Assembly (NCBI GenBank): GCA_903970295.1
Contig: CAJCHQ010000888.1
Span: 1 to 6,945, forward strand
Source of the DNA: Bryobacterales bacterium
Lineage (GTDB): Bacteria > Cyanobacteriota > Vampirovibrionia > Obscuribacterales > Obscuribacteraceae
Direction: 5' to 3'
Length of the DNA stretch: 6,945 nt
Each line of letters starts with the position of its first letter. Positions within the stretch are counted from its first letter, which is position 1. This document shows positions 1-6,038 of this stretch, in pieces. A program made the translations under genes and the position numbers. The notes under the pieces were generated by a model. It ran no database searches and had not been told where the DNA came from. It saw nothing but the letters and a program-made list of their open reading frames with translations.

Positions 1-1
1 C

Positions 2-187
2 GATGCCGTCGACAGCGGTGACATGAAGTTAGACATGTCTGCCGCGCAATTCGCCCTGATTCTTGTTTCGACCATGGAAGGTGGTGTCATGCTCAGTCGT
101 TTATACGGCGACCATGCGCAACTCGAAACAATTTGCCGGCACGTCAAGGAAATGGTGCGCAGCCACGCAACTGTAACTGTGAGTTAA
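2..187 (+). CDS. C-terminal end of a TetR/AcrR-type transcriptional regulator (5' truncated by window)
   Basis: An open frame enters from the left edge and ends at TAA 185-187, giving the last 61 residues of a protein. The segment 'FALILVSTMEGGVMLSRL' followed by 'YGDHAQLETICRHVKEMV' looks like the last helices of the ligand-binding and dimerisation domain of TetR-type repressors, where a 'l..l.EGa..laRl..d...L......l' pattern is common. The DNA-binding helix-turn-helix, which would prove the family, lies outside the window. The frame closes with a short polar tail. It is followed by 190 bp before the next gene, which points the same way, so a shared transcript cannot be excluded. The family call rests on pattern recognition only. 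A different all-helical C-terminal domain is possible. Confidence 0.6.
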   Translation, partial: DAVDSGDMKLDMSAAQFALILVSTMEGGVMLSRLYGDHAQLETICRHVKEMVRSHATVTVS

Positions 188-322
188 AACTTACCCGCTT
201 GCCACGCTGCCCTGTGCTGCTATTCAGCCGCGCAAGATTGCCTGCTGAGAGGAAACTCTGCGGAGACGGACCCTAAACAAACTGGTAAATGTGACGGCAA
301 AAAGGTTTCGCGAGTTGCCTCG

Positions 323-331
323 TGCTATCAT
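323..331 (+). promoter_or_regulatory. Candidate extended -10 promoter for the MBOAT-SGNH unit
   Basis: TGC-TATCAT at 323-331 fits the extended -10 pattern TGnTATAAT with five of six hexamer matches. I see no good -35 hexamer 15-18 bp upstream, which is tolerable for extended -10 promoters. Transcription would start near 338, giving a leader of about 40 nt before the ATG at 378. The rest of the 188-377 gap shows no other convincing signal. Confidence 0.35.
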
Positions 332-377
332 CTAGCGGCTCTTGATTTCCAGCCAGAGTGCCGGATTCAAAGGCTAA

Positions 378-1910
378 ATGGAGACGAGCGCCTTGCTCTT
401 CAATAGCCTCACTTATCTGGTCTTTCTTCCAAGCGTCGTCCTGCTTTACTGGCTGATGCCGAAGCAGCTACGCAAGACGTTGCTTCTGGTCGCAAGTTAC
501 GTCTTCTATATGCACTGGATGCCGGCTTACGGTCTCTTGCTTCTGACCTTAACCCTGACCAATTATGCTATTGGTCTGAGCATCTCAAAATGTGAGCTAC
601 CTGCAGAAGCTAATAACGCCAGCGAAGAAAAACCGGGTAGAAATGCAATCACGAAACGCAAGACGCTTTTGATTACAGGTTTGATCTTCAATCTAGGTTG
701 TCTGTGCTTTTTCAAATACACTAATTTCCTGCTCGATGCTCTTTTCCAAAGCGCAAGATCGATCGCTCCTCTTTTCGCAAACAATGCTTTGCAGCCCATG
801 GAGACACCGGCTCTGCAAATTATTCTGCCGCTGGGAATTTCCTTCTTTACCTTTGAATTTATTCACTACATCACTGATGTCTATAAAGGCAGCGAGCCAA
901 TTCGCAACCTTCGCGACTTTGCTCTGTTCGCTGCTTTTTTTCCTTCTCAGATTGCTGGACCGATCAAGCGCTTTCAAGATTTCATGCATCAGATGCAGCA
1001 AGAGTCGCGCTTCGTTTCCGCTAATTTCTCGCACGGTATCTTTCTTATTTTGCAAGGACTCTTCAAGAAAGTCGTTCTCGGAGACAACCTGGGAGCACTG
1101 GTCAACACCGGCTATTCGAACCTGCAAGCACTGAGTGCCACAGATGCTTTGATTACTGCCTGTGCCTTCTCGTTGCAACTATTCTTCGACTTCTCCGGTT
1201 ACACCGACATCGGTCGCGGATCCGCTCTACTGCTTGGTTTCAACGTTCCGGAGAATTTCAACTGGCCCTATCTTGCCGCCAGCCTGACTGAGTTCTGGCA
1301 CCGCTGGCATATGTCGCTTTCGACATGGTTGCGCGATTATCTCTACATTCCCCTGGGCGGATCGCGTGGCAGCGCCTGGCAAGCAAGACGAAATACTTTA
1401 GTGACCATGGTTTTGGGCGGTCTCTGGCACGGCGCCTCATGGAATTTCGTGATCTGGGGCGCTTTGCATGGGCTGGGACTGGTGCTGAGTAAAGACTGGC
1501 ACCAAACGGTTTCTAAAATTCCGGCATTAGCAAAACTTCGCCCGCACCCAATCTGGCACTGGTCGGGTGTAATCTTCACAATTGGCTTCTGGACGATGAC
1601 TGGCATCTTTTTCCGAGCTGCTGATTTACCGACCGCCCTGAGGATGTTGGAAAAGCTAGGTCAAGCTGGCGCACCAGGAGTAGTGGCAACACAACTGGCT
1701 CAATCGACGGTGCCATGTGCGCTCCTTTTATACGCCTTGTTTTGCGTTTATCGAGCCTGTGAGGACAACCTCGCCACCAGTGCCAGTCCGCCCGCATTGT
1801 GGCTGCGCACTTCAATCCCGCTGCGGCTGGTTTCATATGCTGCAGCTGTCATTATTATTCTCGGCTTTGCTCCCGCCCACACAGTTCCTTTCATCTATTT
1901 CCAGTTCTAG
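378..1910 (+). CDS. MBOAT-family membrane O-acyltransferase, AlgI-like
   Basis: This 510-residue polytopic inner-membrane protein has the length and motif order of AlgI-type acyltransferases, which pass acyl (usually acetyl) groups across the membrane for O-acylation of extracytoplasmic polysaccharides. Visible landmarks are the N-terminal hydrophobic 'LLFNSLTYLVFLP' (6-18), 'LPLGISFFTFEFIHYITDVYKG' spread over 150-171, 'FFPSQIAGPIKRF' (187-199), 'GLFKKVVLGDNL' (227-238), 'FDFSGYTDIGRG' (270-281), 'FWHRWHMSLSTWLRDYLYI' (306-324) with 'PLGGSR' after it, and 'GGLWHGASWNF' (347-357). The last carries H351, the expected invariant catalytic histidine of the family. A C-terminal 'FWTMTGIFFRAADLPTAL' element is also typical. 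A hydrophilic loop rich in Glu, Asn and Lys (about 70-95) separates the first helices. ATG 378 has AAAGG 4 nt upstream, a rather short spacing. A TTG at 393 is a less likely alternative start. The next gene starts 12 bp downstream. The acceptor glycan cannot be inferred from sequence. Confidence 0.93.
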   Translation: METSALLFNSLTYLVFLPSVVLLYWLMPKQLRKTLLLVASYVFYMHWMPAYGLLLLTLTLTNYAIGLSISKCELPAEANNASEEKPGRNAITKRKTLLITGLIFNLGCLCFFKYTNFLLDALFQSARSIAPLFANNALQPMETPALQIILPLGISFFTFEFIHYITDVYKGSEPIRNLRDFALFAAFFPSQIAGPIKRFQDFMHQMQQESRFVSANFSHGIFLILQGLFKKVVLGDNLGALVNTGYSNLQALSATDALITACAFSLQLFFDFSGYTDIGRGSALLLGFNVPENFNWPYLAASLTEFWHRWHMSLSTWLRDYLYIPLGGSRGSAWQARRNTLVTMVLGGLWHGASWNFVIWGALHGLGLVLSKDWHQTVSKIPALAKLRPHPIWHWSGVIFTIGFWTMTGIFFRAADLPTALRMLEKLGQAGAPGVVATQLAQSTVPCALLLYALFCVYRACEDNLATSASPPALWLRTSIPLRLVSYAAAVIIILGFAPAHTVPFIYFQF

Positions 1911-1922
1911 GTGTAACGCCCG

Positions 1923-3107
1923 GTGCCAGTGACTCTACTTACAATAAAAACAGATGAAGAGAAAACGGCATTCACAGCCGCTTTAGCACGATCAGCGCCC
2001 AAAGCTAGGCATCGCCTATGGTGGCACGCCGCCCTCGAATTCGCCGCGCTTTCATGCCTGACTTTAGCCGCAGTGGAAGTCGTCTTTCATATCGCAGGTG
2101 TAGGCGAAGAAGAGTTTGTTCAGCCCGACACGCTGCTTGGTTGCGTGCACATACCAGACAAAATGGTGACCTGGCGGCTGGAAGGATATTCCCACGAGCC
2201 AATCAGTCATCAAGGTCATCGCGACACCGAGCATACACTGACGAAAAATGCCGGGGTAACTCGAATAGCTCTCCTGGGAGATTCCACCACTGAGGCACTA
2301 CAGGTTCCCTTGACGCAAACTTATGGCAAAGTCCTGGAGCGACTGCTCAACGACGAGGCTGTAGCCAAAGGCAACGGCAAGAAATACGAAGTGCTCAACT
2401 TTGGCTGCGCCAGCTATTCCACGGGGCAAGAGTTATTGTGCTATGAGGAGCAAGTACGGCAGTACAAGCCCGATGTTGTTGTCCTTATGTATAACCGCGG
2501 CGACTCTTCCGAAAATGTAATTGCCCCAGAACCAGCGGACCAATTGATGCCCCGTCCATACTTTCATCTGGATGACTCTTCTAACCTCGTCATCGATCGC
2601 TCGATCATCAATATTGACGCATCGCAGTTCAAGCCTAATCCAATTCTTTCTTTCCTGCGGCGCTATAGCTGTATCTATGGAGTGATCGCTCACGAAAACT
2701 TGATGTTATCGATCAACGAACCGAGTTATGCCAAACTGAGACGTTCATGGATGCGCCTGCCCGGTTCAGGATTTTCCAGGCAGGCGACGAGATGGTTCAA
2801 ACCGGCGTATCCAACCGCTGATTCTGGCGTCGTCACAGCAGCACTGCTCAAGAGACTGCGCCAGGAAGTAGAGAGTGATAACGCAAAACTATCGCTTCTC
2901 ATCTTCAATGACTGCCGGGAACCCGGGTTCGCACTTGAGAGAAAGCATCTGCTGGAACTAAAGAAGACTGAAAACTTTGACCTGCTCGACCTGACCCAGA
3001 GTTTCAGCAATGACTCCGGTCGAAAGAGCTTGTTGCTTCAAAATCATCTCTCCGGCACCGGTCATGGGCTGGTTGCCAAAGCACTGTGCGAACAATTGAC
3101 TAGATAA
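1923..3107 (+). CDS. Membrane-anchored SGNH/GDSL-fold protein, probable partner of the MBOAT acyltransferase
   Basis: A 394-residue protein with a short cytoplasmic N-terminus, one hydrophobic segment at about 35-58 (preceded by 'KARHRLWW') and an extracytoplasmic SGNH-like domain. Block I is 'IALLGDSTTEALQV' with nucleophile candidate S121. Block II is 'NFGCASYSTGQ' with G161. Block III is 'VLMYNRGDSSEN' with N191. Block V is 'QNHLSGTGHGLVAKAL' with H375. The Asp that normally sits two or three residues before this histidine is absent (Leu372, Gln373, Asn374). The gene begins at GTG 1923, 12 bp after the acyltransferase stop, with AGG overlapping that stop codon as a likely ribosome-binding site. 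A GTG at 1929 is an alternative, and no in-frame ATG exists near the N-terminus. Such MBOAT plus SGNH pairs (as in AlgI/AlgJ/AlgX or PatA/PatB) modify cell-surface polymers. Whether this member transfers or removes acyl groups is not determined. Confidence 0.85.
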   Translation: MPVTLLTIKTDEEKTAFTAALARSAPKARHRLWWHAALEFAALSCLTLAAVEVVFHIAGVGEEEFVQPDTLLGCVHIPDKMVTWRLEGYSHEPISHQGHRDTEHTLTKNAGVTRIALLGDSTTEALQVPLTQTYGKVLERLLNDEAVAKGNGKKYEVLNFGCASYSTGQELLCYEEQVRQYKPDVVVLMYNRGDSSENVIAPEPADQLMPRPYFHLDDSSNLVIDRSIINIDASQFKPNPILSFLRRYSCIYGVIAHENLMLSINEPSYAKLRRSWMRLPGSGFSRQATRWFKPAYPTADSGVVTAALLKRLRQEVESDNAKLSLLIFNDCREPGFALERKHLLELKKTENFDLLDLTQSFSNDSGRKSLLLQNHLSGTGHGLVAKALCEQLTR

Positions 3108-3123
3108 GCTGGCAAAACAGCTT
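3106..3123. other. Small hairpin between convergent genes, possible weak bidirectional terminator
   Basis: AAGCTG-GCAAAA-CAGCTT forms a perfect 6-bp stem with a 6-nt loop, starting inside the stop codon of the SGNH gene. It lies in the short gap between two convergent genes, where a terminator is expected. Neither side has a T-run, so intrinsic termination activity is doubtful. Confidence 0.3.
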
Positions 3124-3159
3124 GAATCGGGCTTCAGTTGAACAAGTCAGTTTCGATGC

Positions 3160-3462
3160 TTACGTAAAGACCGCATTATCGGCAGCCGCGAACGAAGTCT
3201 GCAAGATTCTGCGTTCACGCACCGCGTCTTCAGCCGCGGAAGCAGAGGCATCTTGCACCGGATGAGGATACTTACTGAAATCGATCGCACCAGCAGCCAC
3301 CTGCTTGTTGGCTTCTGCCATCTGCGCGGTTTGGATGGGCTGATCTTTGTTGGCTACGAAACTGGCGACACTCCAGCTTGCATCATGGGCAATCTGCGCG
3401 AAAACGCCATCGTTGACCTTGGGCTTCGCAGCTTGTTGAATTGACGAGTCGAATCCTGCCAT
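3160..3462 (-). CDS. Hypothetical protein, 100 residues, soluble
   Basis: I do not recognise this family. The protein starts 'MAGFDSSIQQAAKPKV', is rich in Ala, Gln, Asp, Ser and Val, and lacks a signal peptide, membrane segment or cysteine. Only a short 'AIDFSKYPHPVQD' stretch stands out from mostly helix-friendly sequence. Support for it being a real gene is contextual. ATG 3462 has TAGG 7 nt upstream. A promoter-like TTGACA-17-TTCAAT lies about 40 nt before the start. The frame fills most of the gap between the convergent SGNH gene and the TPR gene. A competing plus-strand frame (3253-3444) lacks these signals. It is co-oriented with the TPR gene, which ends 127 bp upstream, so read-through from that gene is possible as well. 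Confidence 0.6.
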   Translation of the reverse strand: MAGFDSSIQQAAKPKVNDGVFAQIAHDASWSVASFVANKDQPIQTAQMAEANKQVAAGAIDFSKYPHPVQDASASAAEDAVRERRILQTSFAAADNAVFT

Positions 3463-3504
3463 GGTTTTGCCTAGTAAATTGCTACCTATCCGTCACCAGA
3501 TGTA

Positions 3505-3533
3505 ATTGAACTCCCACACCAAATCATTGTCAA
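3505..3533 (-). promoter_or_regulatory. Sigma-70-like promoter for the 100-residue hypothetical gene
   Basis: On the minus strand a perfect -35 TTGACA (3528-3533) is followed by a 17-bp spacer and TTCAAT (3505-3510), a 4/6 match to the -10 box. The predicted start near 3498 leaves a leader of about 36 nt before ATG 3462, with the ribosome-binding site inside it. Confidence 0.5.
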
Positions 3534-3581
3534 GCAGTTTTAATCCAATTTCTCCTTTTTCGCCAAGATCTTTCACGCCTA

Positions 3582-3599
3582 CCCCAAAATTAAAACCCC
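3582..3599. repeat. 18-bp perfect mirror repeat over the TPR gene stop codon
   Basis: The plus strand reads CCCCAAAATTAAAACCCC, identical when read backwards. It overlaps the TAA stop of the TPR gene at 3590-3592. On the gene's sense strand it shows two G4T4-like blocks. It is not an inverted repeat and cannot form a simple hairpin, so it is not a terminator stem. It may be coincidence. Confidence 0.5.
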
Positions 3600-5170
3600 G
3601 GATCGAATTGAGAGCCCGGTTGCTGCTGCATATAGGCTGGATCCACCGGCTCCAATCCAGGTATAGTCGTAGACGCTGCTGAACTAGGTTGCCCGGCTTT
3701 CGATCGATAGGGGGACGTATAAGCAGCCGGGGGCGCTGAAGGCGCTGCGGCAAACGAGGCTGGGCGTCTCAAACCGACCGGCGGACTGAAGTATGAAGAT
3801 GCCGGCACGGAGGCTGATGCTCCACCAAAACTCGGCGGCGAGCCGAATTGCTGACCGTTGACAAAAGGAGCGGCGGGCGGAGCACTTGTTGCATACGGGC
3901 TTGTATAGCTGGCTCTCGGTGGCGGTGGCACAAAATTATTGCCGGAATTGCCATATCCAGCCGGGCTGCTCAAACTTGGACTAAGCAGAATCGGATCGAC
4001 CAAATTCGGATTGTTCGCACTGCCAGGAGGAACACTCTGACTGGCAATCAAGGCATTACGCGTTGTGCTAGTCTGCTCATCTCCCTCTCTAAAGCCCTGT
4101 CCATGAGCTTTGAGCTTAAGTTCATGGAAGCCCAGGCGCTCGTCGGGAGCAGGTAATACATGCAATTCCTGCAGTGCGGTTGTGCATTTCTGAGTGACCT
4201 CGCTATTGTTGCTTCCGGCACAAGCCATGGCAGCGTGGTACTCCAAAATCGCTTCATTTAGATGGCTTTGCTTTTGAAAGGCCAAGGCAAGTGCGTAATG
4301 AGCTTCGGCATCGTTAGGCTGTTCCTGGAGATGCTCCTTCAACAAAGGCATCGCTAATTGATGCGAACCAGCCGCACTCTGCGCCAGCGCCTTCGTGCGC
4401 CTTTCGTCGACATTGGCTTGCATCTGTTCAGGCAGTGGTGCCGGCAGTGGCGGCCCGGCATAATGTACTTCGACTTCGTTTACGTAGAAGCGATTTTGCT
4501 CTTGCTTGTAAGTAACAGTTGTGTTTTTGACGAACGAAAATTGCAAAGCCGGATGACAATTTTGATCGTAGAACTGCTTGCACAGCCGTTGTCCACCGGC
4601 GCTCGCCCAGGCGTCTGGCGGCACTTGCCCGGGACCAGAGCCCGATATGTATGACTGACCGCCTGACTGCGCCTGGTTCGAAAACTGCGACGGCTGTTGT
4701 CCGTTCGCACCATTCTGGTTGTTGTTCTGATTGCCTACCTGTTGAGCTTCGCCCATCTCTTTTTTGTATATGTCGGTCAGTTTGATATCAGACTCAGGCA
4801 AATCCATCCTAAAAGTGGCATTTGTCACTCGACCTTTTTGGTCAAGAATTTGGGTCAGTTCACTGTGCGGAATTTTGTCGACACCAGCTTGAAGCGAGTG
4901 CCAGTAATAAATTTTGCTCGAGAGGCCGACTTGAGTTTTGACCGGGTAGCCCAGGTTGTATCTGAGATAGTTGAGATTCATCAACTCGGGATGGTGCGAA
5001 AGCTTTTCCACCAACTTGACGGCATCTTCGTCCAGGGGACGGGTCTTGGATCCGTAAGCACTGGCAATCTGCCCGAAAGGCGCAAAACTCTGCCATAAGC
5101 AAACTGCAGAAGCAGCAACCATAGTGCTTAACTTCAGGATCGAACTTCGTCTCAACGCCACACTTTTCAT
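3590..5170 (-). CDS. Exported TPR protein with Gln/Asn-rich and Pro/Ser/Ala-rich low-complexity regions, function unknown
   Basis: A 526-residue protein of no family I recognise beyond its repeats. Residues 1-38 form a classical signal peptide ('MKSVALRRSSILKLS', hydrophobic core, then likely cleavage after 'ASA'). About 39-140 is a folded, mixed-composition region. About 143-170 is Gln/Asn-rich. About 195-240 is a second ordered stretch with 'CKQFYDQNC' (C197, C205). About 258-320 holds roughly two TPR-like units, the clearest being 'AHYALALAFQKQSHLNEAI', with C317 and C329 close behind. About 373-526 is Pro/Ser/Ala/Gly/Asn-rich with 'YTSPY' twice. ATG 5170 is preferred because GAGG lies 6 nt upstream and a near-consensus promoter sits just before it. 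An upstream in-frame ATG at 5236, overlapping the regulator stop as ATGA, would add 22 unlikely residues and lies upstream of that promoter. The four cysteines of the mature protein could pair as disulfides. A scaffold or envelope role is a guess. Confidence 0.75.
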   Translation of the reverse strand: MKSVALRRSSILKLSTMVAASAVCLWQSFAPFGQIASAYGSKTRPLDEDAVKLVEKLSHHPELMNLNYLRYNLGYPVKTQVGLSSKIYYWHSLQAGVDKIPHSELTQILDQKGRVTNATFRMDLPESDIKLTDIYKKEMGEAQQVGNQNNNQNGANGQQPSQFSNQAQSGGQSYISGSGPGQVPPDAWASAGGQRLCKQFYDQNCHPALQFSFVKNTTVTYKQEQNRFYVNEVEVHYAGPPLPAPLPEQMQANVDERRTKALAQSAAGSHQLAMPLLKEHLQEQPNDAEAHYALALAFQKQSHLNEAILEYHAAMACAGSNNSEVTQKCTTALQELHVLPAPDERLGFHELKLKAHGQGFREGDEQTSTTRNALIASQSVPPGSANNPNLVDPILLSPSLSSPAGYGNSGNNFVPPPPRASYTSPYATSAPPAAPFVNGQQFGSPPSFGGASASVPASSYFSPPVGLRRPASFAAAPSAPPAAYTSPYRSKAGQPSSAASTTIPGLEPVDPAYMQQQPGSQFDPGF

Positions 5171-5176
5171 GGCTTG

Positions 5177-5180
5177 CCTC
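5177..5180 (-). promoter_or_regulatory. Ribosome-binding site that sets the TPR protein start
   Basis: On the minus strand GAGG lies 6 nt before ATG 5168-5170, at optimal spacing. The alternative ATG at 5234-5236 has AAGG only 1 nt away, too close for normal use. This supports the shorter protein, which also begins directly with a canonical signal peptide. Confidence 0.7.
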
Positions 5181-5192
5181 GGGAACACCGGC

Positions 5193-5220
5193 ATTATAGC
5201 TAGATCCAGGCGGTTGTCAC
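5193..5220 (-). promoter_or_regulatory. Near-consensus sigma-70 promoter for the TPR gene
   Basis: Read on the minus strand, GTGACA (5215-5220, 5/6 match to TTGACA) is followed by a 16-bp spacer and a perfect TATAAT (5193-5198). Transcription would begin near 5186, leaving about 16 nt of leader that contains the GAGG ribosome-binding site. It lies just past the response regulator stop codon, so the TPR gene need not depend on read-through from the regulator. Confidence 0.65.
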
Positions 5221-5232
5221 GATAAATTCCTT

Positions 5233-5907
5233 TCATACCTTCAGTCGATAGCCCACTCGAGGCACGTTTTCGATCGCAGATTCAGCCAAGTCGCCATCGT
5301 CTAGCGCTTTGCGCAAACGCCTGATCGCCACACGCAGCCCCTCAGGGGAAGCTTCCGATTCTTGCTCCCAGACTCTGGCCAGAATGGTGTCGACACTGAA
5401 CATTTCGCCTGGGTGACGCATAAAAAACTCTAAGAGCGCGAAATCTCGCGGTAAGAGGTGCACTGCTTTACCAGCTTTTGTCACTTGATATTTTGTCGGG
5501 TCGAGAACAATGTCACGGACACTAAGAGTGGCTGCTGGAGCCCCTCCTCGCCGCCTCAATAGCGCACGCACGCGAGCAATCAGCTCTCTGATCTCGAAAG
5601 GTTTGGTCAGATAATCATCAGCACCGGTATTGAGACCGCTTTCTTTATCAGCGATTTGCGCCTTACCGGTGAGCATGATCACGAAAGCCTCGCCGCCAGA
5701 TTCTCTAAATCGCCTGAGTAGCTCGATGCCACTCATTTCGGGCATTTCCCAATCAAGCACGATCACGTCATATTGGCTCAAGCGCAGGAATTCTAAACCA
5801 TCAACGCCGTTATGCGCCATTTCCACCACATGCCTCTCGGCTCTCAAACCATCGCTGATTGTCAGAGCCAAATCCACATTGTCTTCCACTACTAAGAGCT
5901 TGGCCAA
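5233..5907 (-). CDS. OmpR-family response regulator (receiver plus winged helix)
   Basis: A 224-residue DNA-binding response regulator, normal length for the OmpR/PhoB family. The receiver domain (about 2-120) has the acidic pair E8-D9 in 'LLVVEDN', phosphoacceptor D52 in 'VIVLDWEMPEMSG', T80 in 'IMLTGK' and K102 in 'DDYLTKPF', so all catalytic residues are present. The C-terminal winged helix (about 127-224) shows 'HLLPRDFALLEFFMRHPG', the recognition helix region 'GLRVAIRRLRKAL' and the final wing 'VPRVGYRLKV'. The TTG at 5905-5907 is chosen because AAAAGGTG lies just upstream and the protein then starts 'AKLLVVEDN' as usual for the family. An in-frame ATG at 5979 would add 24 atypical residues and lies upstream of the predicted promoter. 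It is divergent from the histidine kinase, its likely partner, and is followed closely by the TPR gene. Confidence 0.95.
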   Translation of the reverse strand: MAKLLVVEDNVDLALTISDGLRAERHVVEMAHNGVDGLEFLRLSQYDVIVLDWEMPEMSGIELLRRFRESGGEAFVIMLTGKAQIADKESGLNTGADDYLTKPFEIRELIARVRALLRRRGGAPAATLSVRDIVLDPTKYQVTKAGKAVHLLPRDFALLEFFMRHPGEMFSVDTILARVWEQESEASPEGLRVAIRRLRKALDDGDLAESAIENVPRVGYRLKV

Positions 5908-5911
5908 AATA

Positions 5912-5919
5912 CACCTTTT
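5912..5919 (-). promoter_or_regulatory. Ribosome-binding site that sets the regulator's TTG start
   Basis: AAAAGGTG on the minus strand ends 4 nt before TTG 5905-5907, placing AGG about 6 nt from the start codon. It decides for the non-ATG start over the distant ATG at 5979. Confidence 0.65.
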
Positions 5920-5934
5920 CTGAACGGCAGATTC

Positions 5935-5964
5935 ACTATAACGCCGCCACCTTGATTCAATCAA
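5935..5964 (-). promoter_or_regulatory. Promoter of the response regulator gene
   Basis: On the minus strand TTGATT (5959-5964, 4/6 match) is separated by 18 bp from TATAGT (5935-5940, 5/6 match). Transcription would start near 5928, leaving about 20 nt to the TTG start with the ribosome-binding site between them. The -35 hexamer is one arm of the palindrome at 5952-5964. Confidence 0.5.
5952..5964. promoter_or_regulatory. 13-bp perfect palindrome, candidate operator
   Basis: TTGATT-C-AATCAA is a perfect inverted repeat with a single central base. It overlaps the -35 box of the regulator promoter and lies in the control region shared with the divergent kinase gene, a position where a bound protein would block transcription of the regulator. 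OmpR-type proteins usually bind direct repeats, so the binder may be another dimeric regulator. No second copy was seen in the window. Confidence 0.45.
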
Positions 5965-5992
5965 TCCCTCCGCCGGCAAAGTCTTTGTGCCA

Positions 5993-5998
5993 TATAAT
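5993..5998 (+). promoter_or_regulatory. Candidate -10 box for the histidine kinase gene
   Basis: A perfect TATAAT on the plus strand, 79 bp before the kinase ATG. I see no acceptable -35 hexamer 15-18 bp upstream and no extended -10 TG. A regulated or activator-dependent promoter, or a chance match, are both possible. Confidence 0.3.
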
Positions 5999-6002
5999 TG
6001 AG

Positions 6003-6038
6003 TCGTTCAAGAGGACACACATTCAGCTCTTCGAACGA
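6003..6038. repeat. Imperfect inverted repeat (11-bp stem, one bulge) in the kinase leader
   Basis: TCGTTCAAGAG (6003-6013) pairs with CTCTT-C-GAACGA (6027-6038), an 11-bp stem with one bulged C at 6032 and a 13-nt loop. It lies just downstream of the TATAAT at 5993-5998 and upstream of the kinase start. It could be a DNA operator or an RNA hairpin. AGAGGA (6010-6015), a ribosome-binding-like sequence, is partly inside the stem. No T-run follows, so it does not look like an intrinsic terminator. Confidence 0.4.

Noticed and set aside
198..236. Interrupted stem CTTGC...GCAAG with inner GCTG/CAGC after the TetR-like gene
   Set aside because: The stem is broken by a 3x3 internal loop and no T-run follows, so an intrinsic terminator is not supported.
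693..1178. 161-residue minus-strand frame inside the acyltransferase gene
   Set aside because: It lies wholly antisense to a gene with clear MBOAT motifs, and its own sequence shows no domain or start signal.
3253..3444. 63-residue plus-strand frame in the convergent gap
   Set aside because: It overlaps the better-supported minus-strand 100-residue gene and lacks a ribosome-binding site and promoter.
3493..3753. 86-residue minus-strand frame running past the end of the TPR gene
   Set aside because: Most of it is an off-frame reading of the Pro-rich C-terminus. It has no start signal, and it runs over the promoter of the next gene.
4697..5098. 133-residue plus-strand frame with a hydrophobic, membrane-like N-terminus
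   Set aside because: It is antisense to the TPR gene. The Val/Leu-rich start is what the Gln/Asn-rich codons give when read backwards, and no promoter or ribosome-binding site supports it.
5118..5150. Possible lipobox cysteine in the TPR protein signal peptide (C24)
   Set aside because: The residues before the cysteine (Ser-Ala-Val) do not fit the usual Leu-Ala-Gly/Ser lipobox, and a normal ASA cleavage site lies further on.
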